Shown: positions 30,103-38,672 of the stretch, piece by piece
How the letters are laid out: every line of letters starts with the position of its first letter
How positions within the stretch are numbered: position 1 is the stretch's first letter
Virus record (IMG/VR): IMGVR_UViG_3300010371_000023
Span: 1 to 38,995 of that record
From: a virus
Strand: one strand, 5' to 3'
DNA: 38,995 nucleotides
Notes under the pieces: model-generated
The model's database searches: none
Seen by the model: the letters and a program-made list of their open reading frames with translations, nothing else
What the model was told of the DNA's origin: nothing
Translations under genes and position numbers: made by a program

Positions 30103-30119
30103 ACGTCGGAGCCGGACGT
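30103..30119 (+). other. short hairpin in the scaffold leader
   Basis: A stem ACGTC (30103-30107) / GACGT (30115-30119) with loop GGAGCCG lies directly before the AGGGAAA ribosome site of the scaffold gene. The roughly 100-base gap also holds TTAGC/GCTAA near 30030-30053. The hairpin could modulate scaffold translation. Weak evidence. Confidence 0.3.
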
Positions 30120-30129
30120 AAGGGAAAAT

Positions 30130-30828
30130 ATGACAGATGAAAATCAAGTGCAAGAGCAAAGTGCTCCTGTACAGGAAGAGCAAGTTCACGCAGAAAGTAA
30201 TCAACCTATTGAACAGCCAGTTGTAAAGACTGATGTTAATTGGGAAAAAGCTAATGAAGTCCTCAAAATGCAAAGACAGCAGATTGAAGAACTTCGTGCG
30301 CAAATGGCCCAAATGTCTCAAAAGCCTGAAGTGGTTGAAAAAGATGAGTTTGATGATTTAGACCAAGACGATGCATTGACTGTCGGTCAAGCACGTAAAT
30401 TAGCTGAAAAATTGTCCGAAAAAAAGGCCAAGGCAGCAGCTAAAGAAATGGTCGAAAAATATATCCAACAACAATCTGTAATCACCGCTGAAGAACAAGC
30501 TAGAGGCAAATATGAAGATTATGATTATGTCGTTGATAACTATGCAATTCCTCTAATTAAAAACGATCCTGCTCTAGCGTACCGTATCCAAAACTCTAAA
30601 AATCCTGCCGAGACCGCTTACAAATTAGGAAAGCTATCAGATCAATACGAGGAAGCTACTATGGCGCAGAAAACTAGCCCAAAGGCCGATAAAGTTCTTA
30701 AAAACAACTCAAGACCAGTAAGCTCGAATGCTGTAGGAAGTCCTTTAAAAACTGAAGCAGATAAATTTAGTAAGATGTCAAAAGAGCAGATATGGGCAGA
30801 GTCCCAAAAGTTCGCTAGACAGGCCTAA
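30130..30828 (+). CDS. putative scaffold protein
   Basis: A 232-residue acidic protein. ATG 30130 with AAGGGA about 4 bases upstream is chosen over a GTG at 30061. The N-terminal 45 residues are Gln/Glu/Pro-rich, followed by a coiled coil (about 45-75), a central charged helical region and a C-terminal basic helix. There is no fold of an enzyme. Size, composition and position just before the major capsid gene are those of podovirus scaffolding proteins. Confidence 0.75.
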   Translation: MTDENQVQEQSAPVQEEQVHAESNQPIEQPVVKTDVNWEKANEVLKMQRQQIEELRAQMAQMSQKPEVVEKDEFDDLDQDDALTVGQARKLAEKLSEKKAKAAAKEMVEKYIQQQSVITAEEQARGKYEDYDYVVDNYAIPLIKNDPALAYRIQNSKNPAETAYKLGKLSDQYEEATMAQKTSPKADKVLKNNSRPVSSNAVGSPLKTEADKFSKMSKEQIWAESQKFARQA

Positions 30829-30841
30829 AGAGGCAGTCTAA

Positions 30842-32005
30842 ATGACTATTACAACAAGTAACGCATTGCCACCTCCAGTACAGCAATGGTTCGACAACGT
30901 GCTTTTAAGCCGTCCGATGCCAAAACTGATTCACAAACAGATGGCGATGAAGAAAGAGCTTCCACCTAATAGTGGACGCATTGCTAGATATCGTAGATAT
31001 ACGAACCTACAAACTGCAACGGTTCCACTTCCAGATTCAGGACTTACACCTCCTGGTCAAGTACTTAATGCCGTTGATATTGATGCTAGAATAGACTTTT
31101 ACGGAACATATGTCACAATTACAGATTCCGTAATGTTTATCAATCAAGACCCTGTTCTTAACCAGACTGTGAGCTTACTTGCTCAGTCTATGAGAGAAAC
31201 AGAAGACGAGCTAATTAGAAACATGTTGGCATCTACAGCCTCTGTAATTAACTGTACAGGTGGTACAAATGGAGACAACCCAACAGAACTAGCTCGTAGC
31301 GATATTGATGCGACGATTTTAGCATTGCTCGGAAACGATGCGATGATGATTTCTGACAATATCGAAGGCTCTTTGAAATTTGGTACAGCGCCTAAAAAGA
31401 ATGGGCGCTTAAAATCTTCTCTGATTGACTTGGAAATCCGACAGGATGACAGGGCGCAAGCTTTATTAGCAGCGTGAACGACTAAGTGAGAAGACCTTGT
31501 AAGAGGATGCGATAGTCTGAACACTACGAATAAATAAAGGTAGTGAGGTTGATCCGAAGAGGTTGACCCGCCTAAGAGATCTTAGGTCATAAAAGTAACA
31601 GAAATGGTTCGAGAAGCGTTTTGGGGTATGATGAATACAGGTATTCTTGATGATCTTGAAGCTGTTACAGGCTTTATTTCACAAGCTCAGTATCCATCTA
31701 ACATGAACACTTTGAATGCCGAATGGGGTTCAGTAAGTAATATCAGGTTCTTGTATAGCTCTAAAGGTTCTACATCCCCAGCATCATCTTTAAATGGTAA
31801 CACTGTTTACAACATATTTGTAACAGGCCAAGAAGCATATGCAATGATTGACCTTACACAAGCCACAGCAAGCTTTATTTATACCCCTCCTGGTGGACCT
31901 ACCGATCCACTTCGCAGGTTGCAGCTAGGTGCATGGAAAATGGCGCAAGTACCTCGTTTATTGAATGATGCATGGCTCTTCAATCTACGTGCTACGCACT
32001 CATAA
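30842..32005 (+). CDS. major capsid protein, N4-gp56 family, split by a group I intron (exons 30842-31393 and 31607-32005)
   Basis: Exon 1 (184 codons) begins with TNALPPPVQQWFDN and contains GVTPP-like SGLTPPGQ, NQDPVLN and EDELIRNMLASTAS, characteristic of N4-gp56-type HK97-fold capsid proteins. Exon 2 encodes VREAFWGMM ... QAQYPS ... AEWGSVSNIRFLYSS and the C-terminal WLFNLRATHS. Joining CCT at 31391-31393 to GTT at 31607 gives KFGTAPVREAF, the conserved family junction, and a 316-residue protein of normal size. Unspliced, translation stops at 31475, giving 211 residues and losing half the fold. The start has AGAGG about 9 bases upstream. Confidence 0.88.
31394..31606 (+). ncRNA. group I intron in the capsid gene (213 nt, no ORF)
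   Basis: The predicted 5' splice site follows U31393. P1: exon GCGCCU (31388-31393) pairs with GGGCGC (31403-31408), with U.G at the splice site, extended by an A-U pair. P10: GAAU (31399-31402), adjacent to P1, pairs with exon-2 GUUC (31607-31610). P7: GACUA (31480-31484) with UAGUC (31513-31517). P9: CACTAC (31522-31527) with GTAGTG (31540-31545). A further hairpin is CCTAAG/CTTAGG (31571-31576/31581-31586). The intron ends in G31606 (omega-G). The core resembles phage introns such as T4 td. P3-P6 were not resolved by eye. Confidence 0.85.
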
Positions 32006-32023
32006 AATATAGGAGAATTACTT

Positions 32024-33067
32024 ATGCCTTTCGCAGAACATTTCATGATTCAGGGTACTTTTACAGTGCCTTCAACATTCGATGCTACTCATCCATTTTC
32101 TGTTAATGTTAACTGTGGTTTTCTACCAACGAAAGTTGAATTAATAGATGAAACACAATTTGGTACAAGCTCAGCTAACCAAAACATTCAAACAGTAAAT
32201 TGGAACTATTTGCAGCCAACACGTACGAAAGTACAATGGATGACAAATGGTGCTACAACTTTAAATAATAGTTTAGTCACAACTAACGGTATTAGCCTCT
32301 ATGATGGAACACAAAGCGTTCTTTTAGGTTCGGCTATTGCTGGTACTACTATTGTTAGAGGAACTGGTGTATTTACTACTGCAGCTCATGGCTTGCAAAT
32401 TGGTGATACAATCCAAATTACAAATAACGTTGTTATGAAGCAGCTCGGTGGAAATATTTTCACTGTAGCAACTGTTCCTTCAGCTACAACTTTTACAGTA
32501 TTTAACGGAGCACCTGGATTTTTTGCAGATGCTGGCTTTACTGCGGATGAAACTGGTTTTACCTTACGTAAAGTAATCGTTGGACCATTGTTCTATCCAC
32601 AAAGAGGATTAATTGTAGCTGCAACAAAAGCGGCTGGAATTGTCTTAAGTATAGCTCCAAACCATGGTTTAACTGTAGGTCAACAAGTAAGAATTCGCGT
32701 TCCTGCCTCTTTTGGTATGACACAAGCGAATAACTTACAAGGTGTCATTACAGCCGTTAGCAACTCAACAACAGTATCAACAATCACAATCGGAAGTATT
32801 AATTCAACTGCATTTTCTACATTTGTATGGCCAGCTGCTACAGCAGTACCACTACAATTTGCTTATATTGTGCCAGTTGGATCAGGTCCTTTCCCTGTGA
32901 CAACTCCTCCATTCTGGAGTGATGATACATTGTTAGACGCTACAGCAAACCAACAATTCCAAGGTTTCACAGTAGGAACTGGAATTTTTGCAGTTGGTGC
33001 AGCGGGTACAGTTGGTGTTCAAGCGGGTGATATTTTCACTTGGACAGCATGGAGAGCGGACGTTTAA
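32024..33067 (+). CDS. structural protein with two HGL-type beta domains (347 aa)
   Basis: A 347-residue virion-type protein. After an N-terminal beta region, two similar modules occur: TTAAHGLQIGD (near 118-128) and APNHGLTVGQQVRIRVP (near 211-227), each starting a small beta domain of the FCCH-like type often found in phage structural proteins. A GSGP motif follows near residue 286. It lies directly after the capsid gene and is probably a decoration or head-completion protein. AGGAG serves its start. Confidence 0.6.
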   Translation: MPFAEHFMIQGTFTVPSTFDATHPFSVNVNCGFLPTKVELIDETQFGTSSANQNIQTVNWNYLQPTRTKVQWMTNGATTLNNSLVTTNGISLYDGTQSVLLGSAIAGTTIVRGTGVFTTAAHGLQIGDTIQITNNVVMKQLGGNIFTVATVPSATTFTVFNGAPGFFADAGFTADETGFTLRKVIVGPLFYPQRGLIVAATKAAGIVLSIAPNHGLTVGQQVRIRVPASFGMTQANNLQGVITAVSNSTTVSTITIGSINSTAFSTFVWPAATAVPLQFAYIVPVGSGPFPVTTPPFWSDDTLLDATANQQFQGFTVGTGIFAVGAAGTVGVQAGDIFTWTAWRADV

Positions 33068-33079
33068 AAAAAGGTAGAA

Positions 33080-33475
33080 ATGACTTTTACACCAATAAGG
33101 AGCGATATAACTAATATAACTAATGCTAATCCAGCGGTTGTTACAACTGCTCAAGATCATGGGTTATATACAGGAAATGTGATTCGATTGAATGTGCCAT
33201 TTCAATATGGCATGTTCGAAATAGATAAATTGGTTGTGTCGGTAACCGTTTTATCTACGACTTCATTTTCTTGTCAGTTAAAGCAAGTTCCTACTGTTGT
33301 GAATTTAAATACTACATTACTCCCGGCGTTTGTCACACCGACAAACCCGGGTTATGTTGCATCTGTTATACCAATTGGCTCAGGCCCATCTCAAATTACT
33401 GATGTGGCATGGCAAGTCAATAATAACTTTGGCGACTCAACAATAAGCGATACGTTTTTAAATAACTCACTGTAG
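33080..33475 (+). CDS. structural protein with one HGL-type domain, paralogue of the preceding C-terminal half (131 aa)
   Basis: A 131-residue protein matching the second half of its upstream neighbour: HGLYTGNVIRLNVPFQYGM against HGLTVGQQVRIRVPASFGM, and VIPIGSGP against IVPVGSGP near the C terminus. This looks like a tandem duplication of one domain followed by divergence. It is probably a head or head-tail component. Confidence 0.6.
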   Translation: MTFTPIRSDITNITNANPAVVTTAQDHGLYTGNVIRLNVPFQYGMFEIDKLVVSVTVLSTTSFSCQLKQVPTVVNLNTTLLPAFVTPTNPGYVASVIPIGSGPSQITDVAWQVNNNFGDSTISDTFLNNSL

Positions 33476-33498
33476 TAATCCCTTTTAGGAGAAAAATC

Positions 33499-33876
33499 AT
33501 GGCAAAATTAATAGTACCAATGGAAGAAAGAAAAGACCCACTTATTCACAGAAAAAGTAATAAGTCTGTGGTAAATCCTGAATCTATAGAAGCAATCACA
33601 CCATCAACAGACAAGAAAGTACGTGGAACATTTGTAAATATCGAATGTCCAGGTCAACCAGCTAAGATATCTGCAAAGCTTTATAAGGGAATGGAGTACT
33701 TTTCACAAGTTTTAGAAGATGGTTTGTCTTATACAATACCTTGGTCAGTAGCCAGATATATCAATGAAAGAATCAAAGCCGATAAGCATAGCTATTTGAC
33801 CGATCCTAATGGAGTTCCGATCAAAGAAAATAAGCAAATTCCTCGATATAAATTTATGATAGAGCAATTCATATGA
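33499..33876 (+). CDS. hypothetical structural-region protein (125 aa)
   Basis: A 125-residue protein. The first 45 residues are polar and probably flexible. Residues about 45-125 form a small mixed domain (GQPAKISAKLYKGMEYFSQVLEDG, then IPWSVARYINERI). It has a very good AGGAG site and ends in an overlap with the next gene. It occupies the place of a small head-assembly or connector factor. No family is recognised. Confidence 0.5.
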   Translation: MAKLIVPMEERKDPLIHRKSNKSVVNPESIEAITPSTDKKVRGTFVNIECPGQPAKISAKLYKGMEYFSQVLEDGLSYTIPWSVARYINERIKADKHSYLTDPNGVPIKENKQIPRYKFMIEQFI

Positions 33877-35069
33877 GCACATGGGATCTGGCAAGAATAA
33901 GATATACTGTAAGAAAATTAACAGGTAAGTTTGACACGAATCAATTGCCTGATAATTCGCCAGCTGCTGGAGCGGTAACTGTTACCAATCCTCCTGGTAT
34001 TGATGATTACATCAATGACTTTTATCTTTATGACTTGCCAGAAAGCTTTAGGACATTGAAATTAAGACAATTCTATACCTTTACGACTGTGCCAAATTGT
34101 GGAACCTACACTTTACCACAATGGATTAATCAAGTTTACGATCCTATCTATGTAGATAATTATAGATTTGCTTGGTATCAATATCCTGAGCAATTTTATC
34201 AAGTGTGGCCTGAATTCAATCAAATTAAAAGATATGTTTTTTCTCCTGTAGATGGACAAAGAACATATACTTTTACTTTACCGCAAGCTACAAATTCATC
34301 AAATCCATCAGTGTCGTTAACAAATTCAGCAATTCAGCAAGGATCAGTTGTAATTGGTCTAACTCCAAATATTGATGGGCAAGTAGCTGGTGGATTAGAA
34401 ACATTTAGAGATAGAGATCAACCAATACCATTAGATGTTCCTGTTAATCAATACTTTGTAAACCCAGGAACTCTTACTGGTAACCAAGGAGGTACAGGAA
34501 CAATTGATTATCTTACAGGTGTAGTCAATTTAACCTATGCTAATCCTTTTACATCTGTTACTGCTCAAGCAATTCCAAGTGCACACTACCACGTTTATCA
34601 AGCAAGCAGATCTAGCGATATTCTCTATTGGCAAAACCAACTATTTTTAAGGCCAATTCCCAACGATACCTATTTGGTTAAGGTGATGGCCTATGTGATG
34701 CCAACAGTTGTGCTCAGTGCAGCAACAAATGCGACTGAATTACCATCCTTTACATCAACTTCATTAGCTCCAGGAAGTTCAAATACTGGTACTATTAATG
34801 GATTTGATGGATCTAACCCGCAAGGATTATCTGATCTTCCTAACTTTAGTGAATGGTGGCAGTTAATTGCATATGGGACTGCAAGAAAGATAATGATTGA
34901 AGAAGGGGATTGGGATGAAGTTTCAAAACTCGATATTATCTTTGAACAACAAAAGTTGTTAGCTCAGAGAAAAACATTAAAGCAATTAGGAAGTCAAAGA
35001 ATCCCCACACGATATTCGGATAATGTTCCTTATGGACAGGGTGGATCTAACATATTTCCTTACTATTGA
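33873..35069 (+). CDS. putative head-tail adaptor / tail-accessory protein (398 aa)
   Basis: A 398-residue protein starting in an ATGA overlap. Residues 1-60 resemble adaptor N-termini with a short helical region (WDLARIRYTVRKLTGKFD). A tyrosine-rich middle (YDLPESFRTLKLRQFYTF, then NYRFAWYQYPEQFYQVWPEF) and the C-terminal segment SEWWQLIAYGTARKIMIEEGDWD are features of podovirus tail-tube or neck proteins of the gp4/tubular-A kind. It probably links the portal with the tail hub encoded at 35917. Assigned from pattern and gene order. Confidence 0.65.
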   Translation: MSTWDLARIRYTVRKLTGKFDTNQLPDNSPAAGAVTVTNPPGIDDYINDFYLYDLPESFRTLKLRQFYTFTTVPNCGTYTLPQWINQVYDPIYVDNYRFAWYQYPEQFYQVWPEFNQIKRYVFSPVDGQRTYTFTLPQATNSSNPSVSLTNSAIQQGSVVIGLTPNIDGQVAGGLETFRDRDQPIPLDVPVNQYFVNPGTLTGNQGGTGTIDYLTGVVNLTYANPFTSVTAQAIPSAHYHVYQASRSSDILYWQNQLFLRPIPNDTYLVKVMAYVMPTVVLSAATNATELPSFTSTSLAPGSSNTGTINGFDGSNPQGLSDLPNFSEWWQLIAYGTARKIMIEEGDWDEVSKLDIIFEQQKLLAQRKTLKQLGSQRIPTRYSDNVPYGQGGSNIFPYY

Positions 35070-35075
35070 GGTTAA

Positions 35076-35240
35076 ATGAATCCGACATTTCAGAAATTAG
35101 GTACTAAAAAATCACAACCAACTATTGGTACTAAAGGTCATGGGCTTTCTAAGAGCGGAAGAATTTGGAAAAATGATCTTTTAGACACTGATTATACGGA
35201 TGTAACGCAAACTAGAGTAAAAATTAAAGAGGAATCATGA
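35076..35240 (+). CDS. small basic structural-region protein (54 aa)
   Basis: A 54-residue Lys/Thr-rich frame, ATG 35076 with GAGG upstream, overlapping the next gene by 4 bases (ATGA). It is probably flexible. It could be a small tail accessory or assembly factor. Confidence 0.5.
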   Translation: MNPTFQKLGTKKSQPTIGTKGHGLSKSGRIWKNDLLDTDYTDVTQTRVKIKEES

Positions 35241-35920
35241 CTCAATATAAGAATATTCCACAGCCTGGAGATAATAGAAACGTCTCGCAAAACGATATAT
35301 TACAAAACTTTCTCTATTTATCTAATCCTTTGACTGGAGCTCCGGGTGTAAATGGAATATTACCAGTAGATCATTCTGCGACTGGTGATAATGCAGCAAC
35401 GCCAAAAGATGGTTTTCATAATCAAGTGAGTTATATATCACAACCAATTAAAAATAACACAACCAATGCAGTTAATGGTCAAGTTGCTGATGGGATGACA
35501 TATGTCAAGCCCGGTCAAGGAAACTTTCCTCAAGAACTATGGTATATTTTCGGTAATGATGCTCCGGCAACAAACTATAAACAGGTACCTTTATCGGCGA
35601 TAAGAGGTTTAGCATATTGTAATCAAGCAGGTGGTTTTACCGGTACAGGACAATATAATATTGCCAGCAATGTTTATGCAGGTTCGGGAGTATATACAAT
35701 TACTTTTACAAATGGTTTTCCCACTGTTCCTTCAGAAAATACAAATTATATTGTTAATGTGAGTCCTGAAAGTACAACACTTTGCGCCTGGACCATTCTT
35801 CCTACTAATGGGATTAATGGAAAACATGCAGCATCATTTCAGATTCATTTTTTTAATCCTAATACAGGAAATAATTTGCAACCAACAAATTTTGGTATTC
35901 AGGTAATAGCAATTTTATGA
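35237..35920 (+). CDS. tail-associated protein (227 aa)
   Basis: A 227-residue protein, polar and Asn/Gly-rich, with a beta-rich C-terminal half (about 120-227: YTITFTNGFP, NTNYIVNVS and CAWTILP), resembling tail or fibre-head domains. Its start overlaps the preceding gene and its end the tail-hub gene, so it belongs to the neck/tail operon. A fibre-attachment or tail-tip role is inferred. Confidence 0.55.
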   Translation: MTQYKNIPQPGDNRNVSQNDILQNFLYLSNPLTGAPGVNGILPVDHSATGDNAATPKDGFHNQVSYISQPIKNNTTNAVNGQVADGMTYVKPGQGNFPQELWYIFGNDAPATNYKQVPLSAIRGLAYCNQAGGFTGTGQYNIASNVYAGSGVYTITFTNGFPTVPSENTNYIVNVSPESTTLCAWTILPTNGINGKHAASFQIHFFNPNTGNNLQPTNFGIQVIAIL

Positions 35921-38133
35921 CTTTTGAAGCAACACTTATAGCTCCATACAAAAGCGGTCTTAGCAAATACTATAAGCCATTTCTTATTGGAAATGATGCA
36001 TTTGTCGAATTAGACAATTGCTATTCTCAAAGAGGATTTATTCGCAAGCGTGAAGGCAGTGTTGTATTATCTAGAACAGATGCTTGGAAAGCTGCAACAG
36101 CTATAACAAATGCAACTCCACCTCAAGTTACAGCAAATGCCCATGGACTGCTTACTGGCGATATGGTTTATCTTGAAAATGTTGTTATGAATAATGGTGC
36201 CGTTTCGAATGTTACTACCGGAAATCAGACAATCGTTACCGTTGCAGGTGCTCCAGGCGTTGTTGCTTTTCAAAGCGTAATATTAAGCGGTGTGGTTGGA
36301 GTAACACAAACTAATGGTTCAGATATAAATGGAAAGCCATGGATTGTAGCATCTGTTGGAGCTAATTCTATTACTTTAAATGTCAGTTCATCCGGAGCAT
36401 ATATTGCCGGTGGAACCGTATTACTGGGCGCATTAGAAAAAACCGCTTTCTACATTACCAAGATAGATGCAAATAATTTTACTCTACAAATTTTAAATAG
36501 TCAATTATCTCCACCAGCCAATCAACCAGCTTCTGGATTAGCTTCATCAGCAAGCATTTATCTACCAATAGTCGGAACAAGAAATTTTATATTCAATACA
36601 ACAGGTCAGGAACAGTTAATCGTCTTCAATCCTAAACGAGCCTATTTATATAATACAGGGACTGGAACTTTAGATAATATTTCATTTAACAATGCCGCAA
36701 CACCTATTTTATGGGCCGGAACCAAAGATAATTTCTTTTACTCATCCAATTATGCCTCTGTAATGTGGGCTACAAACAATATTTGCAATACCACAGATCA
36801 ACCAGTCGGTATTAGATATTATAATGGTAGCTCAGCAAATGGGTGGACAGATTTTCAGCCTTTAATCAGTGGTACTGCTCCAGACCCTCAATCATATTTA
36901 AATTCTGCTTTAATGGTTATTCCTTATAAAGGCAGATTAGTAGCTTTAAATACTACAGAGGGAACGAATGCAGGACCACCTGCGCAAAATAATAAGAATT
37001 TCTATAATAGAGCCCGTTGGTGTCAGTTAGGAACCTCTTTTTTAAATAATCCTCCAGCTAATTATGGAACAGATCCTAATGCATGGAGAGATGATATTCC
37101 TGGAAAAGGTGGATACATTGATGCCGATACAAATGATAGAATAGTTAGCTGTGGTATCATCCAGGACACACTAATAGTATTTTTCCAATTCAGTACTTGG
37201 CGTTTAAGATGGACTTCAGACCCAACATTACCTTTTATTTGGGAAAGAATTAATACAAGTCTTGGATCGGAAGCAACATTTTCTACGGTTACTTTCGATA
37301 CAGATGCAGTCTCAATTAGTCGTAGGGGGATTGCTGCTTCAACATTTAACGATGTTGATAGAATTGATTTAGCTATTCCTGATGCTGTAAACGATATAGA
37401 AACTGGTCAGTTAGTTGAAGGACTCAATCGAGTGCATGGCGTAAGGGATTTTCAAAAAAGAATGGTTTACTGGATTTATGGAGATCAAAACGGTAATAAT
37501 CAAACACCTAATAAATTGCTTTGTTACAACTACCAAGATAAAACGTGGAGTACTTTCACACAGAGTTTTACAACTCTTGGAAATTATCATAAGATTTCGG
37601 ACAATACTTGGAGTACCTGGACATCTCCATGGAATGGTGATACTACTCAATGGAATACACCTCTTGAACAATCAAATACTATAACAATTGTAGCAGGGGA
37701 TGTTACAGGCAGAGTTTGGACAATCATGAACGATGATGTATCTACAGATAATGGAGTTAATTACAACTTTAGCATAACCACAAATGTGATTAATCCATAT
37801 TTCCAATCAGGAATGCGTTGCAAGTTAGCATACTATGATCTTTATATTGAAAATACGGACAACGGTCAAGTGATTGTGAAGCATTTTATTGATGATGATA
37901 GTGATGATCCGGTTTTGATTAAAACTGTAGATACTAATGATAATGCAATCGAAGCTAATCCTTCTAAGGCCGTAAAATATATTCGCGTGTTTTTAGGTAC
38001 AACCGCAAGGAATCATCAAATTACAATTACAATGTCAGCAGATCAACTGGCTGATCCTTTAATTGGTGGTAGTGATTTTCAGATGCAGGGTGTAGTGATG
38101 CATTTTAAACAGCAGGGTAGGATAAAAAAATAG
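35917..38133 (+). CDS. tail hub / DNA-stabilisation protein (738 aa, P22 gp10-like or tubular-B-like)
   Basis: A 738-residue protein. The start MTFEATLIAPYKSGLSKYYKPFLIGNDAFVELDN and the following QRGFIRKREGSVVLS are typical of podovirus tail tubular-B/gp10-like hub proteins that ring the tail tube. Residues about 60-90 carry an inserted HGL-type beta domain (TANAHGLLTGD) like those at 32024 and 33080. The rest is beta-propeller-like with repeated aromatic/Asp blades. It is the largest virion protein here. Overlaps at both ends couple it to the tail operon. Confidence 0.75.
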   Translation: MTFEATLIAPYKSGLSKYYKPFLIGNDAFVELDNCYSQRGFIRKREGSVVLSRTDAWKAATAITNATPPQVTANAHGLLTGDMVYLENVVMNNGAVSNVTTGNQTIVTVAGAPGVVAFQSVILSGVVGVTQTNGSDINGKPWIVASVGANSITLNVSSSGAYIAGGTVLLGALEKTAFYITKIDANNFTLQILNSQLSPPANQPASGLASSASIYLPIVGTRNFIFNTTGQEQLIVFNPKRAYLYNTGTGTLDNISFNNAATPILWAGTKDNFFYSSNYASVMWATNNICNTTDQPVGIRYYNGSSANGWTDFQPLISGTAPDPQSYLNSALMVIPYKGRLVALNTTEGTNAGPPAQNNKNFYNRARWCQLGTSFLNNPPANYGTDPNAWRDDIPGKGGYIDADTNDRIVSCGIIQDTLIVFFQFSTWRLRWTSDPTLPFIWERINTSLGSEATFSTVTFDTDAVSISRRGIAASTFNDVDRIDLAIPDAVNDIETGQLVEGLNRVHGVRDFQKRMVYWIYGDQNGNNQTPNKLLCYNYQDKTWSTFTQSFTTLGNYHKISDNTWSTWTSPWNGDTTQWNTPLEQSNTITIVAGDVTGRVWTIMNDDVSTDNGVNYNFSITTNVINPYFQSGMRCKLAYYDLYIENTDNGQVIVKHFIDDDSDDPVLIKTVDTNDNAIEANPSKAVKYIRVFLGTTARNHQITITMSADQLADPLIGGSDFQMQGVVMHFKQQGRIKK

Positions 38134-38666
38134 TGAATATAACACAATCAAACGTCTTATCAAATGAATTGCCAACGAATTTCGATATTCCAAATACAGT
38201 GGAAGGAATTAGAGATTTTTTGAATAAGCGTGAAAGATTGACTGCCAGTGTTGTAAATGCAAAAGAAACTGGTAAATATGAATTACAGGAATTGCAGACA
38301 GCACAACAATGGTTCACTGCAACAACAAGCGGAGCATTGAAAAGTAATGCAGTTTTTAGATTAACTTTTGATTTGGTTGCATTGAATAATAATGTTCCCA
38401 TTCCTGTAGGAGCAACAACATTAACATTAGCACCAAATAGCGCACCACCTTTGCTTCCATCATCGATTAATATACCGAATAGCATAAGTCCAGTGCATGG
38501 ATTTGGGGCAGCAAACAATGGCACTAATTTTTATTTTATTAATGATCCAAACTTGTATATTAGAACTAACGTTTGGAGTACTGCTACACAGCAAATCATC
38601 ATCCAGAATAATACTGGAGCTACATTGACTTATGCTGTATGGGTTCTTGAATATATGAAATTTTGA
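38133..38666 (+). CDS. tail-associated protein (177 aa)
   Basis: A 177-residue protein read from GTG that overlaps the tail-hub stop (TAGTG). Residues about 15-70 are helical and charged; the last 100 residues form a beta-rich domain (VFRLTFDLVAL, PVGATTLTLAP and QIIIQNNTGATLTYAVWVLEY). It lies between the tail hub and the ejection proteins. A tail-tip or plug component is inferred. Confidence 0.5.
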   Translation: MNITQSNVLSNELPTNFDIPNTVEGIRDFLNKRERLTASVVNAKETGKYELQELQTAQQWFTATTSGALKSNAVFRLTFDLVALNNNVPIPVGATTLTLAPNSAPPLLPSSINIPNSISPVHGFGAANNGTNFYFINDPNLYIRTNVWSTATQQIIIQNNTGATLTYAVWVLEYMKF

Positions 38667-38672
38667 GGTTTT

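Noticed and set aside
31394-31606. Simple frameshift or two separate capsid genes
   Set aside because: The gap has intron pairings whose predicted splice sites restore the conserved junction exactly. The second part lacks a good ribosome site, and neither half alone makes a full capsid fold.
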